Shown one piece after another: positions 23,507-37,226 of a stretch of 64,000 nt of DNA. The notes below the pieces were generated by a model. That model was not told where the DNA came from and searched no databases. It saw only the letters and a program-made list of their open reading frames with translations. Each line of letters begins with the position of its first letter. The first letter of the stretch is position 1. Source of the DNA: Desmodus rotundus (taxonomy: Eukaryota > Chordata > Mammalia > Chiroptera > Phyllostomidae); NCBI RefSeq assembly GCF_022682495.2, contig NW_026527259.1, positions 48,821-112,820 of the forward strand. Direction: 5' to 3'. The position numbers and the translations under genes are program-made.

Positions 23507-25466
23507 CGCCCCTTACGGATGGAAGAACAGGGGGGATGCCCCCAGGAGATGGCATTTGTCAGAGCCGCAGCTGGCCGGTTTCGGGCCAAGACGCGGGACC
23601 CGGCAGGTAGAGGGCAGGCAGCCCCACCACAAGCCTCCCTCGGGGCAACGGGCCCCACCCTGGACATATCAGGCCTGCTTCACAGGGTCCCTGGGGTCCT
23701 GTCCGTGGAACTGGAAGCTCTCCCCGCCACCCAGAGGTCCGTTCCTTTTCCCGTGGACCACACTTGCCAGCGCGTCTCCCACCCCGGCACAGGCAGAGTG
23801 CCAGGGAAGAACTAGGGACCCGGGGCCTGGATGAGGGGCGCGCCAGGGTTCCGCGCCTGGTGGGCAGGGGCCGAGCGGGCCGGACCCACGCCCAGGGACC
23901 AAGTCTCCCGGGGGGACTCGGGCCTGAGACCTGCCTGGGGGGCTAAGGGTCTTTCTTGGCTCCAAAGGCCCCACCCTGCCCCGAGGCGGCAAACGTGCAC
24001 CGAGACGCTTCTACTCTCTCAAGTCTGGGCTGGACTTCGCGAGAAGGGACTGTGTCCGCTGGGACCCGGGTCCCACAGAGCTCGAACCCCCCTCCCCGTG
24101 AAGGCGTCCGCGGCCTGTGGTCCTTGGTGTCCGCAAAAGGCATTCACCTGCGGAGAACCTGGGCCCACGTGAGCGGGACCAGGCCCCACGGCAGGAGCCT
24201 AGGGAGGCCACTGGAGCCACGGGGGCCAGGGCTGGGCATTTTCCCGGGTGCTCTCTCGGGTCCCGGGCGCCCTCTCTCGCCCGGGGAGTGCCCACGCCGT
24301 CCCTTGACCCCCGCAGGACGCCTGCATCCCGCCATAAGCGGCCCACCTCCTCCATGGAGCTCGCACGCATGGGGCCGGGGTGCGAGCAACTGGCCTACGT
24401 GGCGGCAAACCCGCAGACCCCTCCGTCCCGTCCCCGCCACTGCGAAGATCCCCCTGTTCTTCCATCCGTAAAGGGGTCCCCCTTTACGGATGGAAGAACA
24501 GGGGGGAGGCGCCCAGGAGATGGCTTTTGTCCGAGCCGCGGCTGGGTGGTTTTCGGGCCAAGAGGCGGGGCCGCGCAGGCGCAAGCAGGCCCCCCCCACC
24601 ACAAGCATCCCTCCGGGCAACGTGCCCCGCCCTTGAGATATCAGGCCAGGTTCACACGGTCCCTGGGCTGGTGTCAGAGTTAACGGAAGCCCTCCCTGCC
24701 ACCCAGAGGACCGTGCGTTTTCCCGTGGACCACACTTGCCAGCAGCTCTCCCACCCCCGCAGAGGCAGAGTGCCAGGGAAGAACTAGGGACCTGGGGCCG
24801 GGAAGAGGGGCCGGCCAAGGTTCCGCGCCAGGTGGAGCGGGTCCCGGCGGGCGGGCGGGCGGGCGGGCGGGACCCTCGTCCACGGACCGGTTCTCCTGTG
24901 GGGAGTCTGGCCTGTGCCCCGCCTGGGAGGCTAAGAGCCTTGCTTCGCCTGCAACGCCCCCACCCTGCCACAAGGCGGCAGACTTGGACCCAGCCGCTTC
25001 AACCCTCCAGTCTCCGCTGAACCACCCAAAAATGGAGTGTGACCGCTGCGACCTCAGTCCCCCAGAGCTCGAACCCCCACCTCTGCGAGGGAAATCGGCG
25101 GCCTCCTGTCCTTGGCGTCCGCAAAAGGCATTCACCTGCGGTGAACCTGGGCCTCTGGCGAGCAGGGCCAGGCCCCATGGTAGGAGCCCGGGGGAGGCAA
25201 TGGCAGCCTCTGCGGCCAGGCCTCGGGCTCTCCCCGGGGCTCTCTCGGGGCACGGGCACCCTCTCTCGTCTAGAGAGTGCCCACGCCGTCCCTTGACCCC
25301 CGGGAGACACCTGCTTCCCGTGATAAGAGGCCCCCGGCCTCCATGGAGCTTGGAACTCTGGGGCCGGGCGGCGGGTCACTGGGCTAAGTGGCTGGAAACG
25401 CGCAGACCCCTCCGTCCCGACCGCCCCACTGCGAAGATCCCCCTGTTCTTCCATCCGTAAGGGGGT
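23507..25466. repeat. Repeat unit 13 (A 23507-24477, B 24478-25466)
   Basis: A is consensus. B has one private change, g to t at 25156 (gggcctctggcg). Confidence 0.95.
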
Positions 25467-27426
25467 CGCCCCTTACGGATGGAAGAACAGGGGGGATGCC
25501 CCCAGGAGATGGCATTTGTCAGAGCCGCAGCTGGCCGGTTTCGGGCCAAGACGCGGGACCCGGCAGGTAGAGGGCAGGCAGCCCCACCACAAGCCTCCCT
25601 CGGGGCAACGGGCCCCACCCTGGACATATCAGGCCTGCTTCACAGGGTCCCTGGGGTCCTGTCCGTGGAACTGGAAGCTCTCCCCGCCACCCAGAGGTCC
25701 GTTCCTTTTCCCGTGGACCACACTTGCCAGCGCGTCTCCCACCCCGGCACAGGCAGAGTGCCAGGGAAGAACTAGGGACCCGGGGCCTGGATGAGGGGCG
25801 CGCCAGGGTTCCGCGCCTGGTGGGCAGGGGCCGAGCGGGCCGGACCCACGCCCAGGGACCAAGTCTCCCGGGGGGACTCGGGCCTGAGACCTGCCTGGGG
25901 GGCTAAGGGTCTTTCTTGGCTCCAAAGGCCCCACCCTGCCCCGAGGCGGCAAACGTGCACCGAGACGCTTCTACTCTCTCAAGTCTGGGCTGGACTTCGC
26001 GAGAAGGGACTGTGTCCGCTGGGACCCGGGTCCCACAGAGCTCGAACCCCCCTCCCCGTGAAGGCGTCCGCGGCCTGTGGTCCTTGGTGTCCGCAAAAGG
26101 CATTCACCTGCGGAGAACCTGGGCCCACGTGAGCGGGACCAGGCCCCACGGCAGGAGCCTAGGGAGGCCACTGGAGCCACGGGGGCCAGGGCTGGGCATT
26201 TTCCCGGGTGCTCTCTCGGGTCCCGGGCGCCCTCTCTCGCCCGGGGAGTGCCCACGCCGTCCCTTGACCCCCGCAGGACGCCTGCATCCCGCCATAAGCG
26301 GCCCACCTCCTCCATGGAGCTCGCACGCATGGGGCCGGGGTGCGAGCAACTGGCCTACGTGGCGGCAAACCCGCAGACCCCTCCGTCCCGTCCCCGCCAC
26401 TGCGAAGATCCCCCTGTTCTTCCATCCGTAAAGGGGTCCCCCTTTACGGATGGAAGAACAGGGGGGAGGCGCCCAGGAGATGGCTTTTGTCCGAGCCGCG
26501 GCTGGGTGGTTTTCGGGCCAAGAGGCGGGGCCGCGCAGGCGCAAGCAGGCCCCCCCCACCACAAGCATCCCTCCGGGCAACGTGCCCCGCCCTTGAGATA
26601 TCAGGCCAGGTTCACACGGTCCCTGGGCTGGTGTCAGAGTTAACGGAAGCCCTCCCTGCCACCCAGAGGACCGTGCGTTTTCCCGTGGACCACACTTGCC
26701 AGCAGCTCTCCCACCCCCGCAGAGGCAGAGTGCCAGGGAAGAACTAGGGACCTGGGGCCGGGAAGAGGGGCCGGCCAAGGTTCCGCGCCAGGTGGAGCGG
26801 GTCCCGGCGGGCGGGCGGGCGGGCGGGCGGGACCCTCGTCCACGGACCGGTTCTCCTGTGGGGAGTCTGGCCTGTGCCCCGCCTGGGAGGCTAAGAGCCT
26901 TGCTTCGCCTGCAACGCCCCCACCCTGCCACAAGGCGGCAGACTTGGACCCAGCCGCTTCAACCCTCCAGTCTCCGCTGAACCACCCAAAAATGGAGTGT
27001 GACCGCTGCGACCTCAGTCCCCCAGAGCTCGAACCCCCACCTCTGCGAGGGAAATCGGCGGCCTCCTGTCCTTGGCGTCCGCAAAAGGCATTCACCTGCG
27101 GTGAACCTGGGCCTCGGGCGAGCAGGGCCAGGCCCCATGGTAGGAGCCCGGGGGAGGCAATGGCAGCCTCTGCGGCCAGGCCTCGGGCTCTCCCCGGGGC
27201 TCTCTCGGGGCACGGGCACCCTCTCTCGTCTAGAGAGTGCCCACGCCGTCCCTTGACCCCCGGGAGACACCTGCTTCCCGTGATAAGAGGCCCCCGGCCT
27301 CCATGGAGCTTGGAACTCTGGGGCCGGGCGGCGGGTCACTGGGCTAAGTGGCTGGAAACGCGCAGACCCCTCCGTCCCGACCGCCCCACTGCGAAGATCC
27401 CCCTGTTCTTCCATCCGTAAGGGGGT
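25467..27426. repeat. Repeat unit 14 (A 25467-26437, B 26438-27426)
   Basis: Consensus haplotype, no private variant noticed. Confidence 0.95.
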
Positions 27427-29386
27427 CGCCCCTTACGGATGGAAGAACAGGGGGGATGCCCCCAGGAGATGGCATTTGTCAGAGCCGCAGCTGGCCGGTT
27501 TCGGGCCAAGACGCGGGACCCGGCAGGTAGAGGGCAGGCAGCCCCACCACAAGCCTCCCTCGGGGCAACGGGCCCCACCCTGGACATATCAGGCCTGCTT
27601 CACAGGGTCCCTGGGGTCCTGTCCGTGGAACTGGAAGCTCTCCCCGCCACCCAGAGGTCCGTTCCTTTTCCCGTGGACCACACTTGCCAGCGCGTCTCCC
27701 ACCCCGGCACAGGCAGAGTGCCAGGGAAGAACTAGGGACCCGGGGCCTGGATGAGGGGCGCGCCAGGGTTCCGCGCCTGGTGGGCAGGGGCCGAGCGGGC
27801 CGGACCCACGCCCAGGGACCAAGTCTCCCGGGGGGACTCGGGCCTGAGACCTGCCTGGGGGGCTAAGGGTCTTTCTTGGCTCCAAAGGCCCCACCCTGCC
27901 CCGAGGCGGCAAACGTGCACCGAGACGCTTCTACTCTCTCAAGTCTGGGCTGGACTTCGCGAGAAGGGACTGTGTCCGCTGGGACCCGGGTCCCACAGAG
28001 CTCGAACCCCCCTCCCCGTGAAGGCGTCCGCGGCCTGTGGTCCTTGGTGTCCGCAAAAGGCATTCACCTGCGGAGAACCTGGGCCCACGTGAGCGGGACC
28101 AGGCCCCACGGCAGGAGCCTAGGGAGGCCACTGGAGCCACGGGGGCCAGGGCTGGGCATTTTCCCGGGTGCTCTCTCGGGTCCCGGGCGCCCTCTCTCGC
28201 CCGGGGAGTGCCCACGCCGTCCCTTGACCCCCGCAGGACGCCTGCATCCCGCCATAAGCGGCCCACCTCCTCCATGGAGCTCGCACGCATGGGGCCGGGG
28301 TGCGAGCAACTGGCCTACGTGGCGGCAAACCCGCAGACCCCTCCGTCCCGTCCCCGCCACTGCGAAGATCCCCCTGTTCTTCCATCCGTAAAGGGGTCCC
28401 CCTTTACGGATGGAAGAACAGGGGGGAGGCGCCCAGGAGATGGCTTTTGTCCGAGCCGCGGCTGGGTGGTTTTCGGGCCAAGAGGCGGGGCCGCGCAGGC
28501 GCAAGCAGGCCCCCCCCACCACAAGCATCCCTCCGGGCAACGTGCCCCGCCCTTGAGATATCAGGCCAGGTTCACACGGTCCCTGGGCTGGTGTCAGAGT
28601 TAACGGAAGCCCTCCCTGCCACCCAGAGGACCGTGCGTTTTCCCGTGGACCACACTTGCCAGCAGCTCTCCCACCCCCGCAGAGGCAGAGTGCCAGGGAA
28701 GAACTAGGGACCTGGGGCCGGGAAGAGGGGCCGGCCAAGGTTCCGCGCCAGGTGGAGCGGGTCCCGGCGGGCGGGCGGGCGGGCGGGCGGGACCCTCGTC
28801 CACGGACCGGTTCTCCTGTGGGGAGTCTGGCCTGTGCCCCGCCTGGGAGGCTAAGAGCCTTGCTTCGCCTGCAACGCCCCCACCCTGCCACAAGGCGGCA
28901 GACTTGGACCCAGCCGCTTCAACCCTCCAGTCTCCGCTGAACCACCCAAAAATGGAGTGTGACCGCTGCGACCTCAGTCCCCCAGAGCTCGAACCCCCAC
29001 CTCTGCGAGGGAAATCGGCGGCCTCCTGTCCTTGGCGTCCGCAAAAGGCATTCACCTGCGGTGAACCTGGGCCTCGGGCGAGCAGGGCCAGGCCCCATGG
29101 TAGGAGCCCGGGGGAGGCAATGGCAGCCTCTGCGGCCAGGCCTCGGGCTCTCCCCGGGGCTCTCTCGGGGCACGGGCACCCTCTCTCGTCTAGAGAGTGC
29201 CCACGCCGTCCCTTGACCCCCGGGAGACACCTGCTTCCCGTGATAAGAGGCCCCCGGCCTCCATGGAGCTTGGAACTCTGGGGCCGGGCGGCGGGTCACT
29301 GGGCTAAGTGGCTGGAAACGCGCAGACCCCTCCGTCCCGACCGCCCCACTGCGAAGATCCCCCTGTTCTTCCATCCGTAAGGGGGT
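27427..29386. repeat. Repeat unit 15 (A 27427-28397, B 28398-29386)
   Basis: Consensus haplotype. It appears identical to unit 14 wherever I compared them. Confidence 0.95.
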
Positions 29387-31346
29387 CGCCCCTTACGGAT
29401 GGAAGAACAGGGGGGATGCCCCCAGGAGATGGCATTTGTCAGAGCCGCAGCTGGCCGGTTTCGGGCCAAGACGCGGGACCCGGCAGGTAGAGGGCAGGCA
29501 GCCCCACCACAAGCCTCCCTCGGGGCAACGGGCCCCACCCTGGACATATCAGGCCTGCTTCACAGGGTCCCTGGGGTCCTGTCCGTGGAACTGGAAGCTC
29601 TCCCCGCCACCCAGAGGTCCGTTCCTTTTCCCGTGGACCACACTTGCCAGCGCGTCTCCCACCCCGGCACAGGCAGAGTGCCAGGGAAGAACTAGGGACC
29701 CGGGGCCTGGATGAGGGGCGCGCCAGGGTTCCGCGCCTGGTGGGCAGGGGCCGAGCGGGCCGGACCCACGCCCAGGGACCAAGTCTCCCGGGGGGACTCG
29801 GGCCTGAGACCTGCCTGGGGGGCTAAGGGTCTTTCTTGGCTCCAAAGGCCCCACCCTGCCCCGAGGCGGCAAACGTGCACCGAGACGCTTCTACTCTCTC
29901 AAGTCTGGGCTGGACTTCGCGAGAAGGGACTGTGTCCGCTGGGACCCGGGTCCCACAGAGCTCGAACCCCCCTCCCCGTGAAGGCGTCCGCGGCCTGTGG
30001 TCCTTGGTGTCCGCAAAAGGCATTCACCTGCGGAGAACCTGGGCCCACGTGAGCGGGACCAGGCCCCACGGCAGGAGCCTAGGGAGGCCACTGGAGCCAC
30101 GGGGGCCAGGGCTGGGCATTTTCCCGGGTGCTCTCTCGGGTCCCGGGCGCCCTCTCTCGCCCGGGGAGTGCCCACGCCGTCCCTTGACCCCCGCAGGACG
30201 CCTGCATCCCGCCATAAGCGGCCCACCTCCTCCACGGAGCTCGCACGCATGGGGCCGGGGTGCGAGCAACTGGCCTACGTGGCGGCAAACCCGCAGACCC
30301 CTCCGTCCCGTCCCCGCCACTGCGAAGATCCCCCTGTTCTTCCATCCGTAAAGGGGTCCCCCTTTACGGATGGAAGAACAGGGGGGAGGCGCCCAGGAGA
30401 TGGCTTTTGTCCGAGCCGCGGCTGGGTGGTTTTCGGGCCAAGAGGCGGGGCCGCGCAGGCGCAAGCAGGCCCCCCCCACCACAAGCATCCCTCCGGGCAA
30501 CGTGCCCCGCCCTTGAGATATCAGGCCAGGTTCACACGGTCCCTGGGCTGGTGTCAGAGTTAACGGAAGCCCTCCCTGCCACCCAGAGGACCGTGCGTTT
30601 TCCCGTGGACCACACTTGCCAGCAGCTCTCCCACCCCCGCAGAGGCAGAGTGCCAGGGAAGAACTAGGGACCTGGGGCCGGGAAGAGGGGCCGGCCAAGG
30701 TTCCGCGCCAGGTGGAGCGGGTCCCGGCGGGCGGGCGGGCGGGCGGGCGGGACCCTCGTCCACGGACCGGTTCTCCTGTGGGGAGTCTGGCCTGTGCCCC
30801 GCCTGGGAGGCTAAGAGCCTTGCTTCGCCTGCAACGCCCCCACCCTGCCACAAGGCGGCAGACTTGGACCCAGCCGCTTCAACCCTCCAGTCTCCGCTGA
30901 ACCACCCAAAAATGGAGTGTGACCGCTGCGACCTCAGTCCCCCAGAGCTCGAACCCCCACCTCTGCGAGGGAAATCGGCGGCCTCCTGTCCTTGGCGTCC
31001 GCAAAAGGCATTCACCTGCGGTGAACCTGGGCCTCGGGCGAGCAGGGCCAGGCCCCATGGTAGGAGCCCGGGGGAGGCAATGGCAGCCTCTGCGGCCAGG
31101 CCTCGGGCTCTCCCCGGGGCTCTCTCGGGGCACGGGCACCCTCTCTCGTCTAGAGAGTGCCCACGCCGTCCCTTGACCCCCGGGAGACACCTGCTTCCCG
31201 TGATAAGAGGCCCCCGGCCTCCATGGAGCTTGGAACTCTGGGGCCGGGCGGCGGGTCACTGGGCTAAGTGGCTGGAAACGCGCAGACCCCTCCGTCCCGA
31301 CCGCCCCACTGCGAAGATCCCCCTGTTCTTCCATCCGTAAGGGGGT
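29387..31346. repeat. Repeat unit 16 (A 29387-30357, B 30358-31346)
   Basis: A is consensus except for the rare ccacgg state, seven units after unit 9 and fourteen after unit 2, which share it. B is standard. Confidence 0.95.
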
Positions 31347-33306
31347 CGCCCCTTACGGATGGAAGAACAGGGGGGATGCCCCCAGGAGATGGCATTTGTC
31401 AGAGCCGCAGCTGGCCGGTTTCGGGCCAAGACGCGGGACCCGGCAGGTAGAGGGCAGGCAGCCCCACCACAAGCCTCCCTCGGGGCAACGGGCCCCACCC
31501 TGGACATATCAGGCCTGCTTCACAGGGTCCCTGGGGTCCTGTCCGTGGAACTGGAAGCTCTCCCCGCCACCCAGAGGTCCGTTCCTTTTCCCGTGGACCA
31601 CACTTGCCAGCGCGTCTCCCACCCCGGCACAGGCAGAGTGCCAGGGAAGAACTAGGGACCCGGGGCCTGGATGAGGGGCGCGCCAGGGTTCCGCGCCTGG
31701 TGGGCAGGGGCCGAGCGGGCCGGACCCACGCCCAGGGACCAAGTCTCCCGGGGGGACTCGGGCCTGAGACCTGCCTGGGGGGCTAAGGGTCTTTCTTGGC
31801 TCCAAAGGCCCCACCCTGCCCCGAGGCGGCAAACGTGCACCGAGACGCTTCTACTCTCTCAAGTCTGGGCTGGACTTCGCGAGAAGGGACTGTGTCCGCT
31901 GGGACCCGGGTCCCACAGAGCTCGAACCCCCCTCCCCGTGAAGGCGTCCGCGGCCTGTGGTCCTTGGTGTCCGCAAAAGGCATTCACCTGCGGAGAACCT
32001 GGGCCCACGTGAGCGGGACCAGGCCCCACGGCAGGAGCCTAGGGAGGCCACTGGAGCCACGGGGGCCAGGGCTGGGCATTTTCCCGGGTGCTCTCTCGGG
32101 TCCCGGGCGCCCTCTCTCGCCCGGGGAGTGCCCACGCCGTCCCTTGACCCCCGCAGGACGCCTGCATCCCGCCATAAGCGGCCCACCTCCTCCATGGAGC
32201 TCGCACGCATGGGGCCGGGGTGCGAGCAACTGGCCTACGTGGCGGCAAACCCGCAGACCCCTCCGTCCCGTCCCCGCCACTGCGAAGATCCCCCTGTTCT
32301 TCCATCCGTAAAGGGGTCCCCCTTTACGGATGGAAGAACAGGGGGGAGGCGCCCAGGAGATGGCTTTTGTCCGAGCCGCGGCTGGGTGGTTTTCGGGCCA
32401 AGAGGCGGGGCCGCGCAGGCGCAAGCAGGCCCCCCCCACCACAAGCATCCCTCCGGGCAACGTGCCCCGCCCTTGAGATATCAGGCCAGGTTCACACGGT
32501 CCCTGGGCTGGTGTCAGAGTTAACGGAAGCCCTCCCTGCCACCCAGAGGACCGTGCGTTTTCCCGTGGACCACACTTGCCAGCAGCTCTCCCACCCCCGC
32601 AGAGGCAGAGTGCCAGGGAAGAACTAGGGACCTGGGGCCGGGAAGAGGGGCCGGCCAAGGTTCCGCGCCAGGTGGAGCGGGTCCCGGCGGGCGGGCGGGC
32701 GGGCGGGCGGGACCCTCGTCCACGGACCGGTTCTCCTGTGGGGAGTCTGGCCTGTGCCCCGCCTGGGAGGCTAAGAGCCTTGCTTCGCCTGCAACGCCCC
32801 CACCCTGCCACAAGGCGGCAGACTTGGACCCAGCCGCTTCAACCCTCCAGTCTCCGCTGAACCACCCAAAAATGGAGTGTGACCGCTGCGACCTCAGTCC
32901 CCCAGAGCTCGAACCCCCACCTCTGCGAGGGAAATCGGCGGCCTCCTGTCCTTGGCGTCCGCAAAAGGCATTCACCTGCGGTGAACCTGGGCCTCGGGCG
33001 AGCAGGGCCAGGCCCCATGGTAGGAGCCCGGAGGAGGCAATGGCAGCCTCTGCGGCCAGGCCTCGGGCTCTCCCCGGGGCTCTCTCGGGGCACGGGCACC
33101 CTCTCTCGTCTAGAGAGTGCCCACGCCGTCCCTTGACCCCCGGGAGACACCTGCTTCCCGTGATAAGAGGCCCCCGGCCTCCATGGAGCTTGGAACTCTG
33201 GGGCCGGGCGGCGGGTCACTGGGCTAAGTGGCTGGAAACGCGCAGACCCCTCCGTCCCGACCGCCCCACTGCGAAGATCCCCCTGTTCTTCCATCCGTAA
33301 GGGGGT
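31347..33306. repeat. Repeat unit 17 (A 31347-32317, B 32318-33306)
   Basis: A is consensus. B has a private a at 33032 (gcccggaggagg for gcccgggggagg). Confidence 0.95.
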
Positions 33307-35266
33307 CGCCCCTTACGGATGGAAGAACAGGGGGGATGCCCCCAGGAGATGGCATTTGTCAGAGCCGCAGCTGGCCGGTTTCGGGCCAAGACGCGGGACC
33401 CGGCAGGTAGAGGGCAGGCAGCCCCACCACAAGCCTCCCTCGGGGCAACGGGCCCCACCCTGGACATATCAGGCCTGCTTCACAGGGTCCCTGGGGTCCT
33501 GTCCGTGGAACTGGAAGCTCTCCCCGCCACCCAGAGGTCCGTTCCTTTTCCCGTGGACCACACTTGCCAGCGCGTCTCCCACCCCGGCACAGGCAGAGTG
33601 CCAGGGAAGAACTAGGGACCCGGGGCCTGGATGAGGGGCGCGCCAGGGTTCCGCGCCTGGTGGGCAGGGGCCGAGCGGGCCGGACCCACGCCCAGGGACC
33701 AAGTCTCCCGGGGGGACTCGGGCCTGAGACCTGCCTGGGGGGCTAAGGGTCTTTCTTGGCTCCAAAGGCCCCACCCTGCCCCGAGGCGGCAAACGTGCAC
33801 CGAGACGCTTCTACTCTCTCAAGTCTGGGCTGGACTTCGCGAGAAGGGACTGTGTCCGCTGGGACCCGGGTCCCACAGAGCTCGAACCCCCCTCCCCGTG
33901 AAGGCGTCCGCGGCCTGTGGTCCTTGGTGTCCGCAAAAGGCATTCACCTGCGGAGAACCTGGGCCCACGTGAGCGGGACCAGGCCCCACGGCAGGAGCCT
34001 AGGGAGGCCACTGGAGCCACGGGGGCCAGGGCTGGGCATTTTCCCGGGTGCTCTCTCGGGTCCCGGGCGCCCTCTCTCGCCCGGGGAGTGCCCACGCCGT
34101 CCCTTGACCCCCGCAGGACGCCTGCATCCCGCCATAAGCGGCCCACCTCCTCCATGGAGCTCGCACGCATGGGGCCGGGGTGCGAGCAACTGGCCTACGT
34201 GGCGGCAAACCCGCAGACCCCTCCGTCCCGTCCCCGCCACTGCGAAGATCCCCCTGTTCTTCCATCCGTAAAGGGGTCCCCCTTTACGGATGGAAGAACA
34301 GGGGGGAGGCGCCCAGGAGATGGCTTTTGTCCGAGCCGCGGCTGGGTGGTTTTCGGGCCAAGAGGCGGGGCCGCGCAGGCGCAAGCAGGCCCCCCCCACC
34401 ACAAGCATCCCTCCGGGCAACGTGCCCCGCCCTTGAGATATCAGGCCAGGTTCACACGGTCCCTGGGCTGGTGTCAGAGTTAACGGAAGCCCTCCCTGCC
34501 ACCCAGAGGACCGTGCGTTTTCCCGTGGACCACACTTGCCAGCAGCTCTCCCACCCCCGCAGAGGCAGAGTGCCAGGGAAGAACTAGGGACCTGGGGCCG
34601 GGAAGAGGGGTCGGCCAAGGTTCCGCGCCAGGTGGAGCGGGTCCCGGCGGGCGGGCGGGCGGGCGGGCGGGACCCTCGTCCACGGACCGGTTCTCCTGTG
34701 GGGAGTCTGGCCTGTGCCCCGCCTGGGAGGCTAAGAGCCTTGCTTCGCCTGCAACGCCCCCACCCTGCCACAAGGCGGCAGACTTGGACCCAGCCGCTTC
34801 AACCCTCCAGTCTCCGCTGAACCACCCAAAAATGGAGTGTGACCGCTGCGACCTCAGTCCCCCAGAGCTCGAACCCCCACCTCTGCGAGGGAAATCGGCG
34901 GCCTCCTGTCCTTGGCGTCCGCAAAAGGCATTCACCTGCGGTGAACCTGGGCCTCGGGCGAGCAGGGCCAGGCCCCATGGTAGGAGCCCGGGGGAGGCAA
35001 TGGCAGCCTCTGCGGCCAGGCCTCGGGCTCTCCCCGGGGCTCTCTCGGGGCACGGGCACCCTCTCTCGTCTAGAGAGTGCCCACGCCGTCCCTTGACCCC
35101 CGGGAGACACCTGCTTCCCGTGATAAGAGGCCCCCGGCCTCCATGGAGCTTGGAACTCTGGGGCCGGGCGGCGGGTCACTGGGCTAAGTGGCTGGAAACG
35201 CGCAGACCCCTCCGTCCCGACCGCCCCACTGCGAAGATCCCCCTGTTCTTCCATCCGTAAGGGGGT
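33307..35266. repeat. Repeat unit 18 (A 33307-34277, B 34278-35266)
   Basis: A is consensus. B carries t at 34611, the change shared only with unit 11, but not unit 11's two private A variants or its caaaagg state. Confidence 0.95.
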
Positions 35267-37226
35267 CGCCCCTTACGGATGGAAGAACAGGGGGGATGCC
35301 CCCAGGAGATGGCATTTGTCAGAGCCGCAGCTGGCCGGTTTCGGGCCAAGACGCGGGACCCGGCAGGTAGAGGGCAGGCAGCCCCACCACAAGCCTCCCT
35401 CGGGGCAACGGGCCCCACCCTGGACATATCAGGCCTGCTTCACAGGGTCCCTGGGGTCCTGTCCGTGGAACTGGAAGCTCTCCCCGCCACCCAGAGGTCC
35501 ATTCCTTTTCCCGTGGACCACACTTGCCAGCGCGTCTCCCACCCCGGCACAGGCAGAGTGCCAGGGAAGAACTAGGGACCCGGGGCCTGGATGAGGGGCG
35601 CGCCAGGGTTCCGCGCCTGGTGGGCAGGGGCCGAGCGGGCCGGACCCACGCCCAGGGACCAAGTCTCCCGGGGGGACTCGGGCCTGAGACCTGCCTGGGG
35701 GGCTAAGGGTCTTTCTTGGCTCCAAAGGCCCCACCCTGCCCCGAGGCGGCAAACGTGCACCGAGACGCTTCTACTCTCTCAAGTCTGGGCTGGACTTCGC
35801 GAGAAGGGACTGTGTCCGCTGGGACCCGGGTCCCACAGAGCTCGAACCCCCCTCCCCGTGAAGGCGTCCGCGGCCTGTGGTCCTTGGTGTCCGCAAAAGG
35901 CATTCACCTGCGGAGAACCTGGGCCCACGTGAGCGGGACCAGGCCCCACGGCAGGAGCCTAGGGAGGCCACTGGAGCCACGGGGGCCAGGGCTGGGCATT
36001 TTCCCGGGTGCTCTCTCGGGTCCCGGGCGCCCTCTCTCGCCCGGGGAGTGCCCACGCCGTCCCTTGACCCCCGCAGGACGCCTGCATCCCGCCATAAGCG
36101 GCCCACCTCCTCCATGGAGCTCGCACGCATGGGGCCGGGGTGCGAGCAACTGGCCTACGTGGCGGCAAACCCGCAGACCCCTCCGTCCCGTCCCCGCCAC
36201 TGCGAAGATCCCCCTGTTCTTCCATCCGTAAAGGGGTCCCCCTTTACGGATGGAAGAACAGGGGGGAGGCGCCCAGGAGATGGCTTTTGTCCGAGCCGCG
36301 GCTGGGTGGTTTTCGGGCCAAGAGGCGGGGCCGCGCAGGCGCAAGCAGGCCCCCCCCACCACAAGCATCCCTCCGGGCAACGTGCCCCGCCCTTGAGATA
36401 TCAGGCCAGGTTCACACGGTCCCTGGGCTGGTGTCAGAGTTAACGGAAGCCCTCCCTGCCACCCAGAGGACCGTGCGTTTTCCCGTGGACCACACTTGCC
36501 AGCAGCTCTCCCACCCCCGCAGAGGCAGAGTGCCAGGGAAGAACTAGGGACCTGGGGCCGGGAAGAGGGGCCGGCCAAGGTTCCGCGCCAGGTGGAGCGG
36601 GTCCCGGCGGGCGGGCGGGCGGGCGGGCGGGACCCTCGTCCACGGACCGGTTCTCCTGTGGGGAGTCTGGCCTGTGCCCCGCCTGGGAGGCTAAGAGCCT
36701 TGCTTCGCCTGCAACGCCCCCACCCTGCCACAAGGCGGCAGACTTGGACCCAGCCGCTTCAACCCTCCAGTCTCCGCTGAACCACCCAAAAATGGAGTGT
36801 GACCGCTGCGACCTCAGTCCCCCAGAGCTCGAACCCCCACCTCTGCGAGGGAAATCGGCGGCCTCCTGTCCTTGGCGTCCGCAAAAGGCATTCACCTGCG
36901 GTGAACCTGGGCCTCGGGCGAGCAGGGCCAGGCCCCATGGTAGGAGCCCGGGGGAGGCAATGGCAGCCTCTGCGGCCAGGCCTCGGGCTCTCCCCGGGGC
37001 TCTCTCGGGGCACGGGCACCCTCTCTCGTCTAGAGAGTGCCCACGCCGTCCCTTGACCCCCGGGAGACACCTGCTTCCCGTGATAAGAGGCCCCCGGCCT
37101 CCATGGAGCTTGGAACTCTGGGGCCGGGCGGCGGGTCACTGGGCTAAGTGGCTGGAAACGCGCAGACCCCTCCGTCCCGACCGCCCCACTGCGAAGATCC
37201 CCCTGTTCTTCCATCCGTAAGGGGGT
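35267..37226. repeat. Repeat unit 19 (A 35267-36237, B 36238-37226)
   Basis: A has a private a at 35501 (gtccattcc for gtccgttcc), a CpG-to-CpA change of the kind produced by methyl-cytosine deamination on the other strand. B is standard. Confidence 0.95.
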
